DNA of 64,000 nucleotides from Desulfobacter hydrogenophilus (GTDB lineage Bacteria > Desulfobacterota > Desulfobacteria > Desulfobacterales > Desulfobacteraceae), in assembly GCF_004319545.1 (NCBI RefSeq), contig NZ_CP036313.1, positions 1,738,501-1,802,500 of the forward strand, given 5' to 3'. Below are positions 7,567 to 16,364 of this stretch, piece after piece. The notes under the pieces were generated by a model. The model saw only the letters and a program-made list of their open reading frames with translations. It was not told the origin of the DNA and did no database searches. The translations under genes and the position numbers were made by a program. Positions within the stretch are counted from its first letter, which is position 1. Each line of letters starts with the position of its first letter.

Positions 7567-9084
7567 ATGAACACGCCCCATCAACTGACTGTATTTGATT
7601 TTTTCCACAGAAACACCCAGATGAACGGCCCGGGATGCGCTCTGTATTATAATGGTGAAACCCGCAGCCATTTAGAGCTGTTCGACGATGCCTGCCGGTT
7701 GACCTGCGGCATGGCGAAACTCAATCTGGCTGCCGGCACCCGGGTGGCCGTGATCGCCAAAAACCACCCGGCTTTTTTCCACCTGCTTGCATCGGCTTCC
7801 GCCTTAAATCTATGTCTTGTGCTCATTAACCGACGACTGGGCGAAGATGAACTGGCCCATGCCCTTGATGACACCACGCCACAGGTGGTCATTTATGATA
7901 ACGAAATAAAAGATAAAATCGGTCCTCTGATTCAGGACAGAACCGGCATTGCTCACAGCTTTAACCTGGCGGAGGACTTTTCCACCCTCTATGCGTCTGA
8001 CACCCAGGGTGCCATTGGACTGGCCGACGATTCAGACCCGGACCTTGCCTACATTATTATTCACACCGCAGCCGTCCAGGGTAAGCCACGGGGGGCGGTG
8101 CTCAGCCAGGCAAACCTTATCCTGGCCAACCTTCAGCTCGTGCATGCCTATGGTCTGGACAACACTAAAGCATATTTAAATATTTTACCCCTGTTTCACA
8201 TCATGGGGGTGAATATCGGGCTTGCCACGCTCATGGCCGGCGGGAAAAATGTGATTATGGACCAATTTTCCCCTCAATCCAGTCTTGACCTGATCCGGGA
8301 ACAGAATGTGTCGATGTTCGGCTCCTTCCCGCCGATTTTGGGTCGTATTCTGGAATGCATCCAGTGCCAGGATACGCCGCTGGATCTGTCCAGCCTTGAA
8401 ATTGTTGCGGGCCTTGAAAACCCGGAAACCGCCGAACAGTGGGAAGCCGCTACAGGGTCAAAATTCTGGATCATGTACGGACAGACTGAAACCTCCGGCC
8501 TTATTACGTTTTCCCCTATTTTTGAGGCGCCCGGATCAGCGGGCAGAGTCTCGCCCCTGGTCAGGATGATCGTTGTTGATGATCTGGATAATGCCCTTCC
8601 GGCAGGCAGTGTCGGAGAAATCCTTGTCAAAGGCCCCCTGGTGTTCAAGGGGTACTGGAATGCCGACGAGCTGAATTCATTTACATTCAGAAACGGCTGG
8701 CACCATACCGGCGACATGGGACAGCTGGATGAAAACGGCTACCTTTATTTCAAAGGCCGCAAGCCGGAAAAGGAATTAATCAAACCCGGCGGGGAAAACG
8801 TGTTTCCTGCAGAGGTGGAAAAGGCTCTTGTCAGCCATGAAGCCGTAGACAAGGCATGTGTCTTCGGGGTTCCGGATGCGGAATTTGGAGAGGCCATCAA
8901 GGCCGTATGTTCCCTGAATGTTGGCTGTACCGTTGAAGAAAAAGAGCTAATCGCCTATACCGGCAACCTGATTGCCGGTTTTAAGAAACCAAAATCTATT
9001 GTGTTTGTTGATCCGTTGCCCCTGACTGCGGCAGGAGACATCGACCGTTTTGCAATTAAAGAAAAATATACCCACGGGCAATAA
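7567..9084 (+). CDS. AMP-forming acyl-CoA synthetase/ligase-like protein with altered catalytic motifs
   Basis: 505 residues of the adenylate-forming (ANL) superfamily. Visible landmarks are the P-loop region HTAAVQGKPRG (family TSGTTGxPKG), MYGQTET, the HTGD hinge region, GRKPEKELIKPGGENVFPAEVE, and the C-terminal lid. The usual A10 motif GK-hydrophobic-xR is here TAAGDIDR, so the lysine that positions the adenylate is an Asp. Either the adenylation step is weak or another residue serves. Substrate is unknown; the size fits fatty or aromatic acid:CoA ligases. It stands alone, downstream of the hutU remnant and upstream of feoAB with its own promoter. Confidence 0.85.
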   Translation: MNTPHQLTVFDFFHRNTQMNGPGCALYYNGETRSHLELFDDACRLTCGMAKLNLAAGTRVAVIAKNHPAFFHLLASASALNLCLVLINRRLGEDELAHALDDTTPQVVIYDNEIKDKIGPLIQDRTGIAHSFNLAEDFSTLYASDTQGAIGLADDSDPDLAYIIIHTAAVQGKPRGAVLSQANLILANLQLVHAYGLDNTKAYLNILPLFHIMGVNIGLATLMAGGKNVIMDQFSPQSSLDLIREQNVSMFGSFPPILGRILECIQCQDTPLDLSSLEIVAGLENPETAEQWEAATGSKFWIMYGQTETSGLITFSPIFEAPGSAGRVSPLVRMIVVDDLDNALPAGSVGEILVKGPLVFKGYWNADELNSFTFRNGWHHTGDMGQLDENGYLYFKGRKPEKELIKPGGENVFPAEVEKALVSHEAVDKACVFGVPDAEFGEAIKAVCSLNVGCTVEEKELIAYTGNLIAGFKKPKSIVFVDPLPLTAAGDIDRFAIKEKYTHGQ

Positions 9085-9233
9085 ATATCATACACCAGGT
9101 AAGCCCGGCACAGTCCTTGTCGACAAAGTTTTTTGTCCCAACGACTGTGCCATACAGCTTTTTTTAGCCATTTTGCTTTCCATACGATTTTTTATTCTCC
9201 CTTCCCTATTGTTCAATAATGGTTACTTCTTTA

Positions 9234-9262
9234 TTGACCAACATAAAAGTTATTTGTATAAA
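9234..9262 (+). promoter_or_regulatory. Promoter of feoAB
   Basis: TTGACC (9234-9239), 17-bp spacer, TATAAA (9257-9262), about 66 bases before feoA. The region AAGTT...AACTT around the -10 is a weak palindrome that could take an iron regulator such as Fur or DtxR. No perfect Fur box is visible. Confidence 0.6.
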
Positions 9263-9328
9263 ACTTATCCGCAATGATGCTAAAAAGCGTCACAAGATAG
9301 ATTGCGAATTATAACAAGGAGTCCTTTA

Positions 9329-9562
9329 ATGACCGTTATCAACCTGAGGCAAATGAAAAGAAATCAAACCGGGGTCATCACTTCGGTCAAAGCGCAAGGC
9401 GAAATGGGCCGCCGTATAAGGGATATGGGTATTGTTCCAGGAAAGGAGATCACCATCCAGGGCCGGGCTCCGCTTTATGATCCGGTGGCATTGCGGATTA
9501 TGGGATTCACGTTGAGTTTAAGAAACAATGAAGCCGATTATATCCAGGTGGAGGTGGAATAA
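9329..9562 (+). CDS. feoA: FeoA, ferrous iron transport accessory protein
   Basis: 77 residues, an SH3-like domain. It has the family pattern of an early hydrophobic strand, GEMGRRIRDMGIVPGKEI, and DPVALRIMGFTLSLR. FeoA binds the cytosolic part of FeoB and tunes Fe(II) uptake. I start at the ATG at 9329, which follows AAGGAG, rather than at 9302. It ends one base before feoB, so the two are co-translated. Confidence 0.93.
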   Translation: MTVINLRQMKRNQTGVITSVKAQGEMGRRIRDMGIVPGKEITIQGRAPLYDPVALRIMGFTLSLRNNEADYIQVEVE

Positions 9563-9563
9563 A

Positions 9564-11771
9564 ATGAGCGTCGTCATTGCCCTTGCAGGGAATCCAAACG
9601 CGGGGAAAACAACCCTTTTCAACGAATTGACAGGTGCTCGCCAGCAGGTGGGCAACTACCCCGGGGTCACGGTTGAAAAAAAACAGGGAATCTGCGTTTC
9701 CGAAGCCGGTACCTTTGAAATCATAGACCTTCCCGGCACCTATTCCCTGACCGCCTATTCCCTGGAAGAGGTGGTGGCAAGGGACTATCTGGTCAATGAA
9801 AAACCTGACATGGTCGTTAATATTGTGGATGCCTCAAACCTGGAACGTAACCTTTACCTGTCTGTGCAGTTTATGGAAATGGGCATTCCGGTCTGCCTGG
9901 CCTTAAACATGATGGATGTGGCTCAAAAAAGAGGCATAGAAATTGATGTTGACAGATTGTCCGAGCTTTTGGGTATTCCTGTGGTGCCCATGGTGGCAAG
10001 GACAGGCAAAGGCAAAAAAGAGCTGCTGGCGCAGGTCGCAAAGGGGATTGACAAACCTGCCTCGCCTTTGTTTATTTCCTATGGCCAGGACATTGACAAA
10101 GCCCTGGATGAAATGGAAGAAATTATAGAGGAAAACCACTTTTTAACAGACATCTATCCCGCTCGCTGGGTGGGCCTTAAATATTTTGAAAACGATACTC
10201 AGATTCTTGAGCTTGGTGCCACCCGAGATCAAGAAACAGCCGACAAACTTATGGACATTGGGGAAAAACTCCAGCGCCATATGTCTGCGACCCTTGACGT
10301 CCATCCCGAAGGTATGATTGCCGATCAGCGATACGGATTTATCAACTCCGTACTCAAACAGAATGTGATCCGGTTCGCTTACGACCGTAACCGGCTCCAG
10401 CGTTCGGACCAGATCGATAAGGTGCTGACAAATCGGTTTTTAGGACCCTTGATTATGGTGGGGGTGCTGGCAGCCCTGTACCAGTTTACCTTTACCTACA
10501 GTGCCTTGCCGGTTGAATGGGTTGATGGGATTTTTGGCTGGATCAGCGGTGTGACGGATGCGGTTCTACCCGACGGCCTGCTCAAATCCATGATCGTCTC
10601 CGGAATCATTGATGGTGTGGGCGGTGTCATGGGGTTTGTGCCGTTGATTATGTTCATGTTTTTAGGCATCTCGTTTATTGAGGATTCAGGATACCTGGCC
10701 AGAATGGCCTTTATGCTGGACCGGGTATTTCGGATATTTGGGCTTCACGGCAGTTCGGTCATGGCATTTATCGTTTCCGGGGGTATTGCCGGCGGATGTG
10801 CTGTGCCCGGCGTTATGGCGGCCCGGACCCTGAAATCTCCCCGGGAACGGCTGGCCACACTTCTAACCGTGCCGTTCATGAACTGCGGTGCCAAACTGCC
10901 GGTGTATGCCCTGCTGATCGCAGCCTTTTTTCCCAAAAAACAGGCCATGATCATGGTTCTTCTTACTCTTATTTCCTGGATCGGCGCCCTTCTGGTGGCA
11001 AAATTGTTGAGAACCACAGTGATTCGGGGTGAATCCACCCCCTTTGTCATGGAACTGCCCCCTTATCGTTTTCCCACGCTTAAGGGCCTTTGGATCCACA
11101 CGTGGGAAAGGACCTGGCAGTATATGAAAAAAGCCGGGACCGTCATCCTGGGTATCTCCATTCTCCTTTGGGCCATGATGACCTTTCCCGGGCTGGATGA
11201 CACCACCACGGCGCAATTTGAATCCCGGCGTACAGCTATTACCGATGCAGTTACGGCAGACGTTTTAAAGGAAATTGAAACCGTCGATAACGCCGCGGAG
11301 CTTTCCCCTGAAGCCCGGAAGTTAAAGGATGCCCTGGCCGGTATTGACGGTCAGCAAGCCCAGACCAGACTGGAAAACTCTGTTGCAGGCAGAATGGGTA
11401 AAGCCCTTGAAAAAATTTCTTACCTGGCCGGATTTGACTGGCGGACCAATATCGCCCTTGTGGGTGGTTTTGCTGCCAAGGAGGTGGTGGTCTCCACATT
11501 GGGAACTGCTTATTCCCTTGGGGATGTGGACCCTGAAAGCACAGACTCCCTGGGAGAACGGCTTGCCAAAGCCCCTGGATGGGGGCCTGTAACCGCTTTT
11601 GCCCTGATGATTTTTACGATTTTTTACGCCCCCTGTTTTGTTACCGTTGTATGCATTGCCCGGGAAACCGGATCATGGAAATGGGCGGCGTTTTCAGTGG
11701 GATTTAATACCGTCCTGGCCTTTGTGTTGTCGGTGTTGACCTACCAGGTCGGTTCCCTGCTCGTTAATTAA
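9564..11771 (+). CDS. feoB: FeoB, ferrous iron uptake G-protein permease
   Basis: 735 residues. The N-terminal GTPase has G1 GNPNAGKTT, G3 DLPG, and NMMD as G4 (NxxD). A helical spacer and then a membrane domain with two gate repeats follow; the second Gate region contains APCFVTVVCIARETGSWKW. The core motif GGIAGGCAVPGVMAARTL and MNCGAKLPVYALL are present. It imports Fe(II). The start at 9564 follows feoA by one base with GGTGGAGGTGG upstream; the longer frame to 9528 overlaps feoA. Length is normal. Confidence 0.96.
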   Translation: MSVVIALAGNPNAGKTTLFNELTGARQQVGNYPGVTVEKKQGICVSEAGTFEIIDLPGTYSLTAYSLEEVVARDYLVNEKPDMVVNIVDASNLERNLYLSVQFMEMGIPVCLALNMMDVAQKRGIEIDVDRLSELLGIPVVPMVARTGKGKKELLAQVAKGIDKPASPLFISYGQDIDKALDEMEEIIEENHFLTDIYPARWVGLKYFENDTQILELGATRDQETADKLMDIGEKLQRHMSATLDVHPEGMIADQRYGFINSVLKQNVIRFAYDRNRLQRSDQIDKVLTNRFLGPLIMVGVLAALYQFTFTYSALPVEWVDGIFGWISGVTDAVLPDGLLKSMIVSGIIDGVGGVMGFVPLIMFMFLGISFIEDSGYLARMAFMLDRVFRIFGLHGSSVMAFIVSGGIAGGCAVPGVMAARTLKSPRERLATLLTVPFMNCGAKLPVYALLIAAFFPKKQAMIMVLLTLISWIGALLVAKLLRTTVIRGESTPFVMELPPYRFPTLKGLWIHTWERTWQYMKKAGTVILGISILLWAMMTFPGLDDTTTAQFESRRTAITDAVTADVLKEIETVDNAAELSPEARKLKDALAGIDGQQAQTRLENSVAGRMGKALEKISYLAGFDWRTNIALVGGFAAKEVVVSTLGTAYSLGDVDPESTDSLGERLAKAPGWGPVTAFALMIFTIFYAPCFVTVVCIARETGSWKWAAFSVGFNTVLAFVLSVLTYQVGSLLVN

Positions 11772-11783
11772 AAAAATACAAGC

Positions 11784-11809
11784 TCCCGGGAAACTGAAAC
11801 TACCCGGGA
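11784..11809 (+). other. Hairpin covering the feoB-small gene junction
   Basis: TCCCGGG and CCCGGGA form a 7-bp G/C stem with a 12-nt loop, ending one base before the GGAGG ribosome site of the next gene. There is no T-tract. It may modulate translation or mark an mRNA end. Confidence 0.45.
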
Positions 11810-11820
11810 AGGAGGAAGAA

Positions 11821-12006
11821 ATGGGAAATATTCTGGTTGGACTGATTGTGGCCATAGCTCTGTTTTATACGATAAAAAGAATGATCAATGCGTTTAAAGG
11901 ACAGTCTTCGTGCAGTTGCGGATGCGAAGGGTGTACGCCCAACCCGGAGAAGAACTGCTGCAACCCCAAAGAGGGTTCGGACACTGACCCGCCGGTCATA
12001 AAATAA
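11821..12006 (+). CDS. FeoB-associated Cys-rich small membrane protein
   Basis: 61 residues: one N-terminal membrane helix (about residues 3-22), then a short tail with SSCSCGCEGC and KNCCNP. This layout matches the FeoB-associated Cys-rich family, which sits right after feoB and may handle iron or take FeoC's place. It has a strong GGAGG ribosome site and lies 49 bases after feoB. Confidence 0.85.
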   Translation: MGNILVGLIVAIALFYTIKRMINAFKGQSSCSCGCEGCTPNPEKNCCNPKEGSDTDPPVIK

Positions 12007-12019
12007 CCGGAAACGAATA

Positions 12020-12640
12020 ATGGATACCCCAGGCGCGTTTACTGCAAAAATATACGATCCAATCCTCTATTTTGCCCTGAAAAATATCCGGCAGGATATA
12101 ATCCGGCTGATCCCGGACTATGACGCACGCATCCTGGATCTGTGCTGCGGCACAGGTGATCAGCTGAAACGATTGGCCGATGCCGGTTTCAGCAATTTAA
12201 CCGGTGTGGATGTATCCCCGGACATGCTCAAGGTCGCCGGAAAAGGCAACAAAATTGCCACGCTGCTGACGTGCGATGTCCAGCACACAGGACTGCCGGG
12301 TGCAAATTTTGACATCATCATTATTTCCCTTGCCGTACATGAAAAACCTGCCCATGTGCAAAATAATATGCTGGCCGAGGCCAAGCGTCTGTTGGCGCCT
12401 GGTGGGCAACTTATTCTGGTTGATTTTTCTCTGGATGATCAGGCCAAGATGACCAGCAGGATTGCTGCAACCATGATTGAACGCCTGGCCGGCAAAACCC
12501 ACTATCGACATTTTAAAGCCTATGTAAACAACGGCGGTATGCCCCCTGTTATCCAAGAATTTTTTAAAATCAAGCAACAGATCCGGCACGCCCGGGGTGT
12601 CATCAGCATCTGGATGGTGACGGGAAAAGAACGGAGATGA
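12020..12640 (+). CDS. Class I SAM-dependent methyltransferase
   Basis: 206 residues with a Rossmann-type methyltransferase fold: motif I LDLCCGTGDQL (about residue 40), the acidic GVDVSPDML loop, and the later LAPGGQLILVDFS strand. Small-molecule methyltransferases of the UbiE/COQ5 type look like this, but the substrate cannot be told. The next gene overlaps or follows at once (stop at 12640, next start at 12642), suggesting co-transcription with the two small genes downstream. Confidence 0.85.
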   Translation: MDTPGAFTAKIYDPILYFALKNIRQDIIRLIPDYDARILDLCCGTGDQLKRLADAGFSNLTGVDVSPDMLKVAGKGNKIATLLTCDVQHTGLPGANFDIIIISLAVHEKPAHVQNNMLAEAKRLLAPGGQLILVDFSLDDQAKMTSRIAATMIERLAGKTHYRHFKAYVNNGGMPPVIQEFFKIKQQIRHARGVISIWMVTGKERR

Positions 12641-12641
12641 A

Positions 12642-12911
12642 TTGGAAAGCTGGTCAACCTATCTATTGAAATGTTCCGATTCCTCTTTGTATTGCGGTGT
12701 CACAAATGATCTGGAAAAACGCCTGGCAAGTCACAATCAGGGTACTGCGTCAAAATATACCCGGTCCCGAATCCCGGTGACACTTGCAGCCGTTCGGCAT
12801 AAGCTGTCTAAGTCCGAGGCACACAAATTAGAATATATGATTAAAAAGACCCGGACAGACAAAAAAATTAAAACGTTATTAGATTGGGATTTCAGTAATG
12901 AAAGCGGTTAA
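12642..12911 (+). CDS. GIY-YIG superfamily small nuclease-like protein (UPF0213)
   Basis: 89 residues. The GIY-YIG core is seen as TYLLKCSDSSLYCGVTNDLEKRLASHNQG, followed by KYTRSR and a C-terminal helix. It is of the YhbQ/UPF0213 group, thought to act on DNA, with an unproven role. The first in-frame start is TTG at 12642, one base after the preceding stop; the ATG at 12637 is in another frame. A TTG start with translational coupling is therefore most likely. Confidence 0.87.
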   Translation: MESWSTYLLKCSDSSLYCGVTNDLEKRLASHNQGTASKYTRSRIPVTLAAVRHKLSKSEAHKLEYMIKKTRTDKKIKTLLDWDFSNESG

Positions 12912-13137
12912 AATACCCTATGACCAATTAAGCCCTGACGCCCTTGTCGGTGTTGTTGAAGAGTTCGTCACCCGTGACGGTACCGATTACGGGGAGTGTG
13001 AAGTGCCCCTGGAGACTAAAATAAACCAGGTTATGGATCAGCTTCGAAACGGAGACGCCGTTCTTCTTTTTGATGCGGAATCGGAAACCTGTAATATCTT
13101 CAGGGCCAATGATCCTATCTTGAAATTTGTAAAGTAG
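12898..13137 (+). CDS. UPF0270 (YheU-like) small protein
   Basis: 79 residues. It aligns by eye with E. coli YheU: IPYDQLSPDAL, VEEFVTRDGTDYGE, and the end INQVMDQLRNGDAVLLFD. Function is unknown for the whole family. It overlaps the 3' end of the GIY-YIG gene by 14 bases and ends the operon just before a hairpin. Confidence 0.88.
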   Translation: MKAVKIPYDQLSPDALVGVVEEFVTRDGTDYGECEVPLETKINQVMDQLRNGDAVLLFDAESETCNIFRANDPILKFVK

Positions 13138-13145
13138 AAATATTA

Positions 13146-13188
13146 AAGGCGGGATAAAGAATCCCCCGCCTTCTCCTTGATTTTTTTT
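13146..13188. terminator. Terminator between convergent genes
   Basis: AAGGCGGG (13146-13153) pairs with CCCGCCTT (13165-13172), followed after eight bases by eight T (13181-13188). It lies between the convergent UPF0270 gene and hbd and could serve both. Confidence 0.7.
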
Positions 13189-13198
13189 CGTTCAAACC

Positions 13199-14050
13199 CT
13201 ATTTATAATCGTAAAATCCTTTGCCGGTCTTGCGCCCTAACCAGCCGGCTTCCACGTATCTTCTCAACAGCGGGCAGGGTCTGTATTTTGAGTCTTTGAA
13301 TCCGTCATACAGGGTTTCCATGATGGCAAGGCAGGTGTCCAGGCCAATGAGGTCGGCAAGGGTCAACGGCCCCATGGGATGGGCCATACCAAGCTTCATG
13401 ACCGTATCAATGTCCTCTTTGGTGCCGACGCTCTGGTAGAGACAGAAAACAGCCTCATTGATCATAGGCATCAGGATCCGGTTGGCAATGAACCCGGGAT
13501 AATCATTGGCTTCCGCCGGGACTTTGCCGAATTTTTTAGATAGATCCCAGGTCACGTTAAAGGTCTCTTTGGAAGTGGCAATCCCCTTGATGACCTCCAC
13601 AAGTTTCATCATGGGTACAGGGTTCATGAAGTGCATGCCGATTACCTTGTCCGGCCGGGAGGTCTGGGCGGCGATGCTGCCGATGGGTATGGATGAGGTG
13701 TTGCTGGCCAGGATCACGTTCCCAGGGCAGGCCTCATCCAGGTCTCTGAATATTTGAAATTTCAGGTCTTGGCGTTCCACGGCTGCTTCCACCACGAAAT
13801 CAGCTTTGGCCATATCCTTCAAATCCGTGGTGGTGGTTATCCTGGCAAGGGTGGTATCCTTATCAGCCTGGGTTATTTTTTCTTTTTTTAATAAACGATC
13901 CAGGGAGCCTGCAATTGTCGCAAGACCTTTTTCGCAGAACGCTTCTTTAATATCGCTCATGATTACATTCATCCCTGCCGCAGCAGCTACCTGGGCAATG
14001 CCGTTGCCCATCTGACCGGAACCAACAACACCAAAGGTTTTTACTTCCAT
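13199..14050 (-). CDS. hbd: 3-hydroxybutyryl-CoA dehydrogenase
   Basis: 283 residues. The N-terminal NAD(P)-binding motif is GVVGSGQMGNGIAQ. The catalytic His region reads GMHFMNPVPMMKLVE, and the conserved Asn-containing NDYPGFIANRILMPM segment follows. It interconverts acetoacetyl-CoA and 3-hydroxybutyryl-CoA. It lies 139 bases downstream of a thiolase gene in the same direction, a typical pair for butyrate-type or beta-oxidation metabolism. The fused butyrate kinase gene at 57-59 kb may belong to the same pathway (inference). Confidence 0.95.
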   Translation of the reverse strand: MEVKTFGVVGSGQMGNGIAQVAAAAGMNVIMSDIKEAFCEKGLATIAGSLDRLLKKEKITQADKDTTLARITTTTDLKDMAKADFVVEAAVERQDLKFQIFRDLDEACPGNVILASNTSSIPIGSIAAQTSRPDKVIGMHFMNPVPMMKLVEVIKGIATSKETFNVTWDLSKKFGKVPAEANDYPGFIANRILMPMINEAVFCLYQSVGTKEDIDTVMKLGMAHPMGPLTLADLIGLDTCLAIMETLYDGFKDSKYRPCPLLRRYVEAGWLGRKTGKGFYDYK

Positions 14051-14099
14051 TGTCCTGTTCTCCTATGCATTCAACTTGAAAAAAATTTTTTATTTAGGA

Positions 14100-14119
14100 C
14101 AGGCACTATTTAGTGCCTG
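14100..14119. repeat. Short palindrome CAGGCACTA-TT-TAGTGCCTG
   Basis: A perfect 9-bp inverted repeat with a two-base centre, between the thiolase and hbd genes, 50 bases before the hbd start (minus strand). It could be an operator or a short hairpin near the hbd leader. Confidence 0.6.
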
Positions 14120-14130
14120 AACAAAAACCC

Positions 14131-14186
14131 GTGTTTGAACGGCTCGTTAGAGGCACTTAAGCTTCTCTAACGAGCCGTTCAAACAC
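14131..14186 (-). terminator. Very long perfect hairpin after the thiolase gene
   Basis: A perfect 22-bp stem (14131-14152 with 14165-14186) around a 12-nt loop, starting four bases after the thiolase stop. In the direction of transcription it is followed by GGGTTTTTG. It fits an intrinsic terminator or attenuator between thiolase and hbd, with an unusually long and perfect stem. Confidence 0.65.
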
Positions 14187-14189
14187 TAC

Positions 14190-15365
14190 CTACCGATTGA
14201 CAACCAGTGCCACCGCCTCCCCGCCACCCAAACACAGCGAAGCAAGACCGGTTTTCACATCTCTTTTGGCCATTTCATACAATAGCGTGGTCAGAACCCT
14301 TGTTCCGGAGGCACCGATGGGATGGCCCAAAGACACAGAACCGCCGTTCACGTTCACTTTTTCCGGGTCCAGTTCCAGGACCTTGTTAATGCCGGTTGAG
14401 GTGCCGGCAAAGGCTTCGTTGATCTCAAAAAGGCCCACGTCATTCACGCTGATGCCCTGCTTTTTTAACACCTTGGGAATGGCGTAAATGGGTGCCATGA
14501 GCACATATTTCATATCAATACCATAGGATGCCTGGGCACCAATTTCAGCCATGATCGTGCAGCCCAGCGCCTTTGCTTTTGATTCGCTCATGACGATCAC
14601 GGCGCTTGCGCCATCGGAGATGATGGAGGCATTGCCTGCGGTGCCCACGCCATCTTTTTTAAAAGCAGGCTTCATTTTGGACAAAAACTCAAAGCTTGTC
14701 TCCTTGGGGCATTCGTCCGTATCAAAAATTTTGGGATCACCCTTTCTCTGGGGGATTGAAACGGGCATAATCTCATCTTTAAATCGTCCCTGGGCCACAG
14801 CCTTGTTGGCTCTTTCATAGGACTGGGCCGCAAATCGATCCTGGTCCTCACGCGTTACATCCCAGCGCTCGGAGCAAAGCTCATTGGACATGCCCATGTG
14901 AAAATCATTGACAACGTCCCACAGACCGTCATGGACCATATGGTCGTCAATGCGGCCCGGCCCCATGCGATGCCCCCATCTGGCCTTGTCCATATAATAG
15001 GGCGCCATGCTCATGGTCTCCATGCCGCCGGCCACCACCACATCAGCATCGCCGCACTGGATGGCCTGGGCGGCCAGCATAACGGCTTTAAGCGATGATC
15101 CGCACACTTTGTTTATGGTAATAGCTTCCACTTCCCAGGGCAGACCCGACTTAACCACCGCCTGTTTTCCCGGATTCTGGCCGTACCCGCAGGGCAGAAC
15201 CATACCCATGATGCATTCATCCACCACGGCATCCTCGATATCAGCACGTCGGATTGCTTCCCTGATTACAAGGCCCCCAAGTGTTGTGGCCCCGATGCCG
15301 CTTAATGAACCGCCAAAACTGCCTAAAGGGGTTCGGGTGGCACTGACGATTACTGCTTTATTCAT
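14190..15365 (-). CDS. Acetyl-CoA C-acetyltransferase (thiolase)
   Basis: 391 residues. The acyl-accepting Cys lies in NKVCGSSLKAVMLA (about residue 90), the His/GHP motif is SLGHPIGASG, and the C-terminal catalytic Cys lies in CLGGGEAVAL. This is a biosynthetic/degradative thiolase that joins or splits acetoacetyl-CoA. I start at the ATG at 15365 because AAGGAG lies seven bases before it; the frame runs open to 15419 but the extra residues look non-coding. It pairs with hbd downstream. Confidence 0.95.
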   Translation of the reverse strand: MNKAVIVSATRTPLGSFGGSLSGIGATTLGGLVIREAIRRADIEDAVVDECIMGMVLPCGYGQNPGKQAVVKSGLPWEVEAITINKVCGSSLKAVMLAAQAIQCGDADVVVAGGMETMSMAPYYMDKARWGHRMGPGRIDDHMVHDGLWDVVNDFHMGMSNELCSERWDVTREDQDRFAAQSYERANKAVAQGRFKDEIMPVSIPQRKGDPKIFDTDECPKETSFEFLSKMKPAFKKDGVGTAGNASIISDGASAVIVMSESKAKALGCTIMAEIGAQASYGIDMKYVLMAPIYAIPKVLKKQGISVNDVGLFEINEAFAGTSTGINKVLELDPEKVNVNGGSVSLGHPIGASGTRVLTTLLYEMAKRDVKTGLASLCLGGGEAVALVVNR

Positions 15366-15614
15366 TTTACGCTCCTTTATTTCTTTACCCTGTTTTTCTT
15401 GGGCCAAAACTCCAGGCATCCTATGAGCCTATGCTTCACGATCTTTTTTAAGTTAGTTCTGTATTACATATTTCGTTGATATTTTCCACCCACTTCATAA
15501 AAGGCAGGCGCAAAGCCCCTGCAGGATGGTCCGGATATGCTTCAATTGGATTTTTTTGGCAGTGCCGGAAAAGGCCCGAGGATAGGGAGAGAGACCTCGC
15601 GAAGGTCAGTCCTT

Positions 15615-16259
15615 TTAGTAAATAAGACCCAAAATAAAGTCTGTCTGGGTGGAAATGTACTGGTCTATAGTAAAATTTTTTTTAAGATACCACCGCCGAA
15701 AGGCCCACATATGACCGAGCACTGAAATGTTGTGCCCTACCAGACTGCATGTTTTTTCATCCAGGTAGGGGAACTCATTTTTTCCGGACAGCCGGGTCAG
15801 AGCCGTAACAAATGTATTGGAAATATCCAGTTCGGTTTCCAAAATCCTTTTTTTCCATTTATCCGGCAGAAATTGGGTGACCTGGTACATGAGCAGAACA
15901 TGATCCGCCATTTTATCACACACAATAAAATACTGGCGAATGGCTGCAGCCAGTTGTGCCTTTTCGCAGACCCCACCGGACAGGGCCTCTTCTACTGCAT
16001 TCTGTACCTCCTCGTGGATGGCGCTGCACACCAGATACAAAAGATCTTCCTTGGAGCTGATATACTCATATAAAGAGCCGATGGAAAAGCCGGCAGCCTT
16101 GGCAATCATCCGTGTAGTGGTATTGTGGTAACCATGTTCGATGGACAGATTGACCGTGGCATCAATGATCTGCTGACGTCGTTCACGGACAAGCTTCTCA
16201 TTTTTTATTTGAGTTGGCACCTCTGCACCGGATGCAGGGTGCGCCTTTTGCCGGGCCAT
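15615..16259 (-). CDS. TetR-family transcriptional regulator
   Basis: 214 residues. The N-terminal helix-turn-helix reads TTRMIAKAAGFSIGSLYEYISSKEDLLY, the TetR signature, and the C-terminal part is helical and ligand-binding. It lies 250 bases upstream of the thiolase gene in the same direction. FadR-like TetR proteins often control acyl-CoA genes, so regulation of thiolase-hbd is a fair inference. The 5' end is rich in basic residues. Confidence 0.88.
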   Translation of the reverse strand: MARQKAHPASGAEVPTQIKNEKLVRERRQQIIDATVNLSIEHGYHNTTTRMIAKAAGFSIGSLYEYISSKEDLLYLVCSAIHEEVQNAVEEALSGGVCEKAQLAAAIRQYFIVCDKMADHVLLMYQVTQFLPDKWKKRILETELDISNTFVTALTRLSGKNEFPYLDEKTCSLVGHNISVLGHMWAFRRWYLKKNFTIDQYISTQTDFILGLIY

Positions 16260-16364
16260 GGGTGCTCCTTAAGATGACCAAAAATATTCAAATCCTCCCG
16301 GGGCCGGACCAACCGTGTCCCCGGGAGGGAATATTATGGGGTATGCGTCATTGATGGATGAGCC

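Noticed and set aside
9234..9262. A canonical Fur box before feoA
   Set aside because: The AT-rich promoter shows only a weak palindrome, not the 19-bp Fur consensus.
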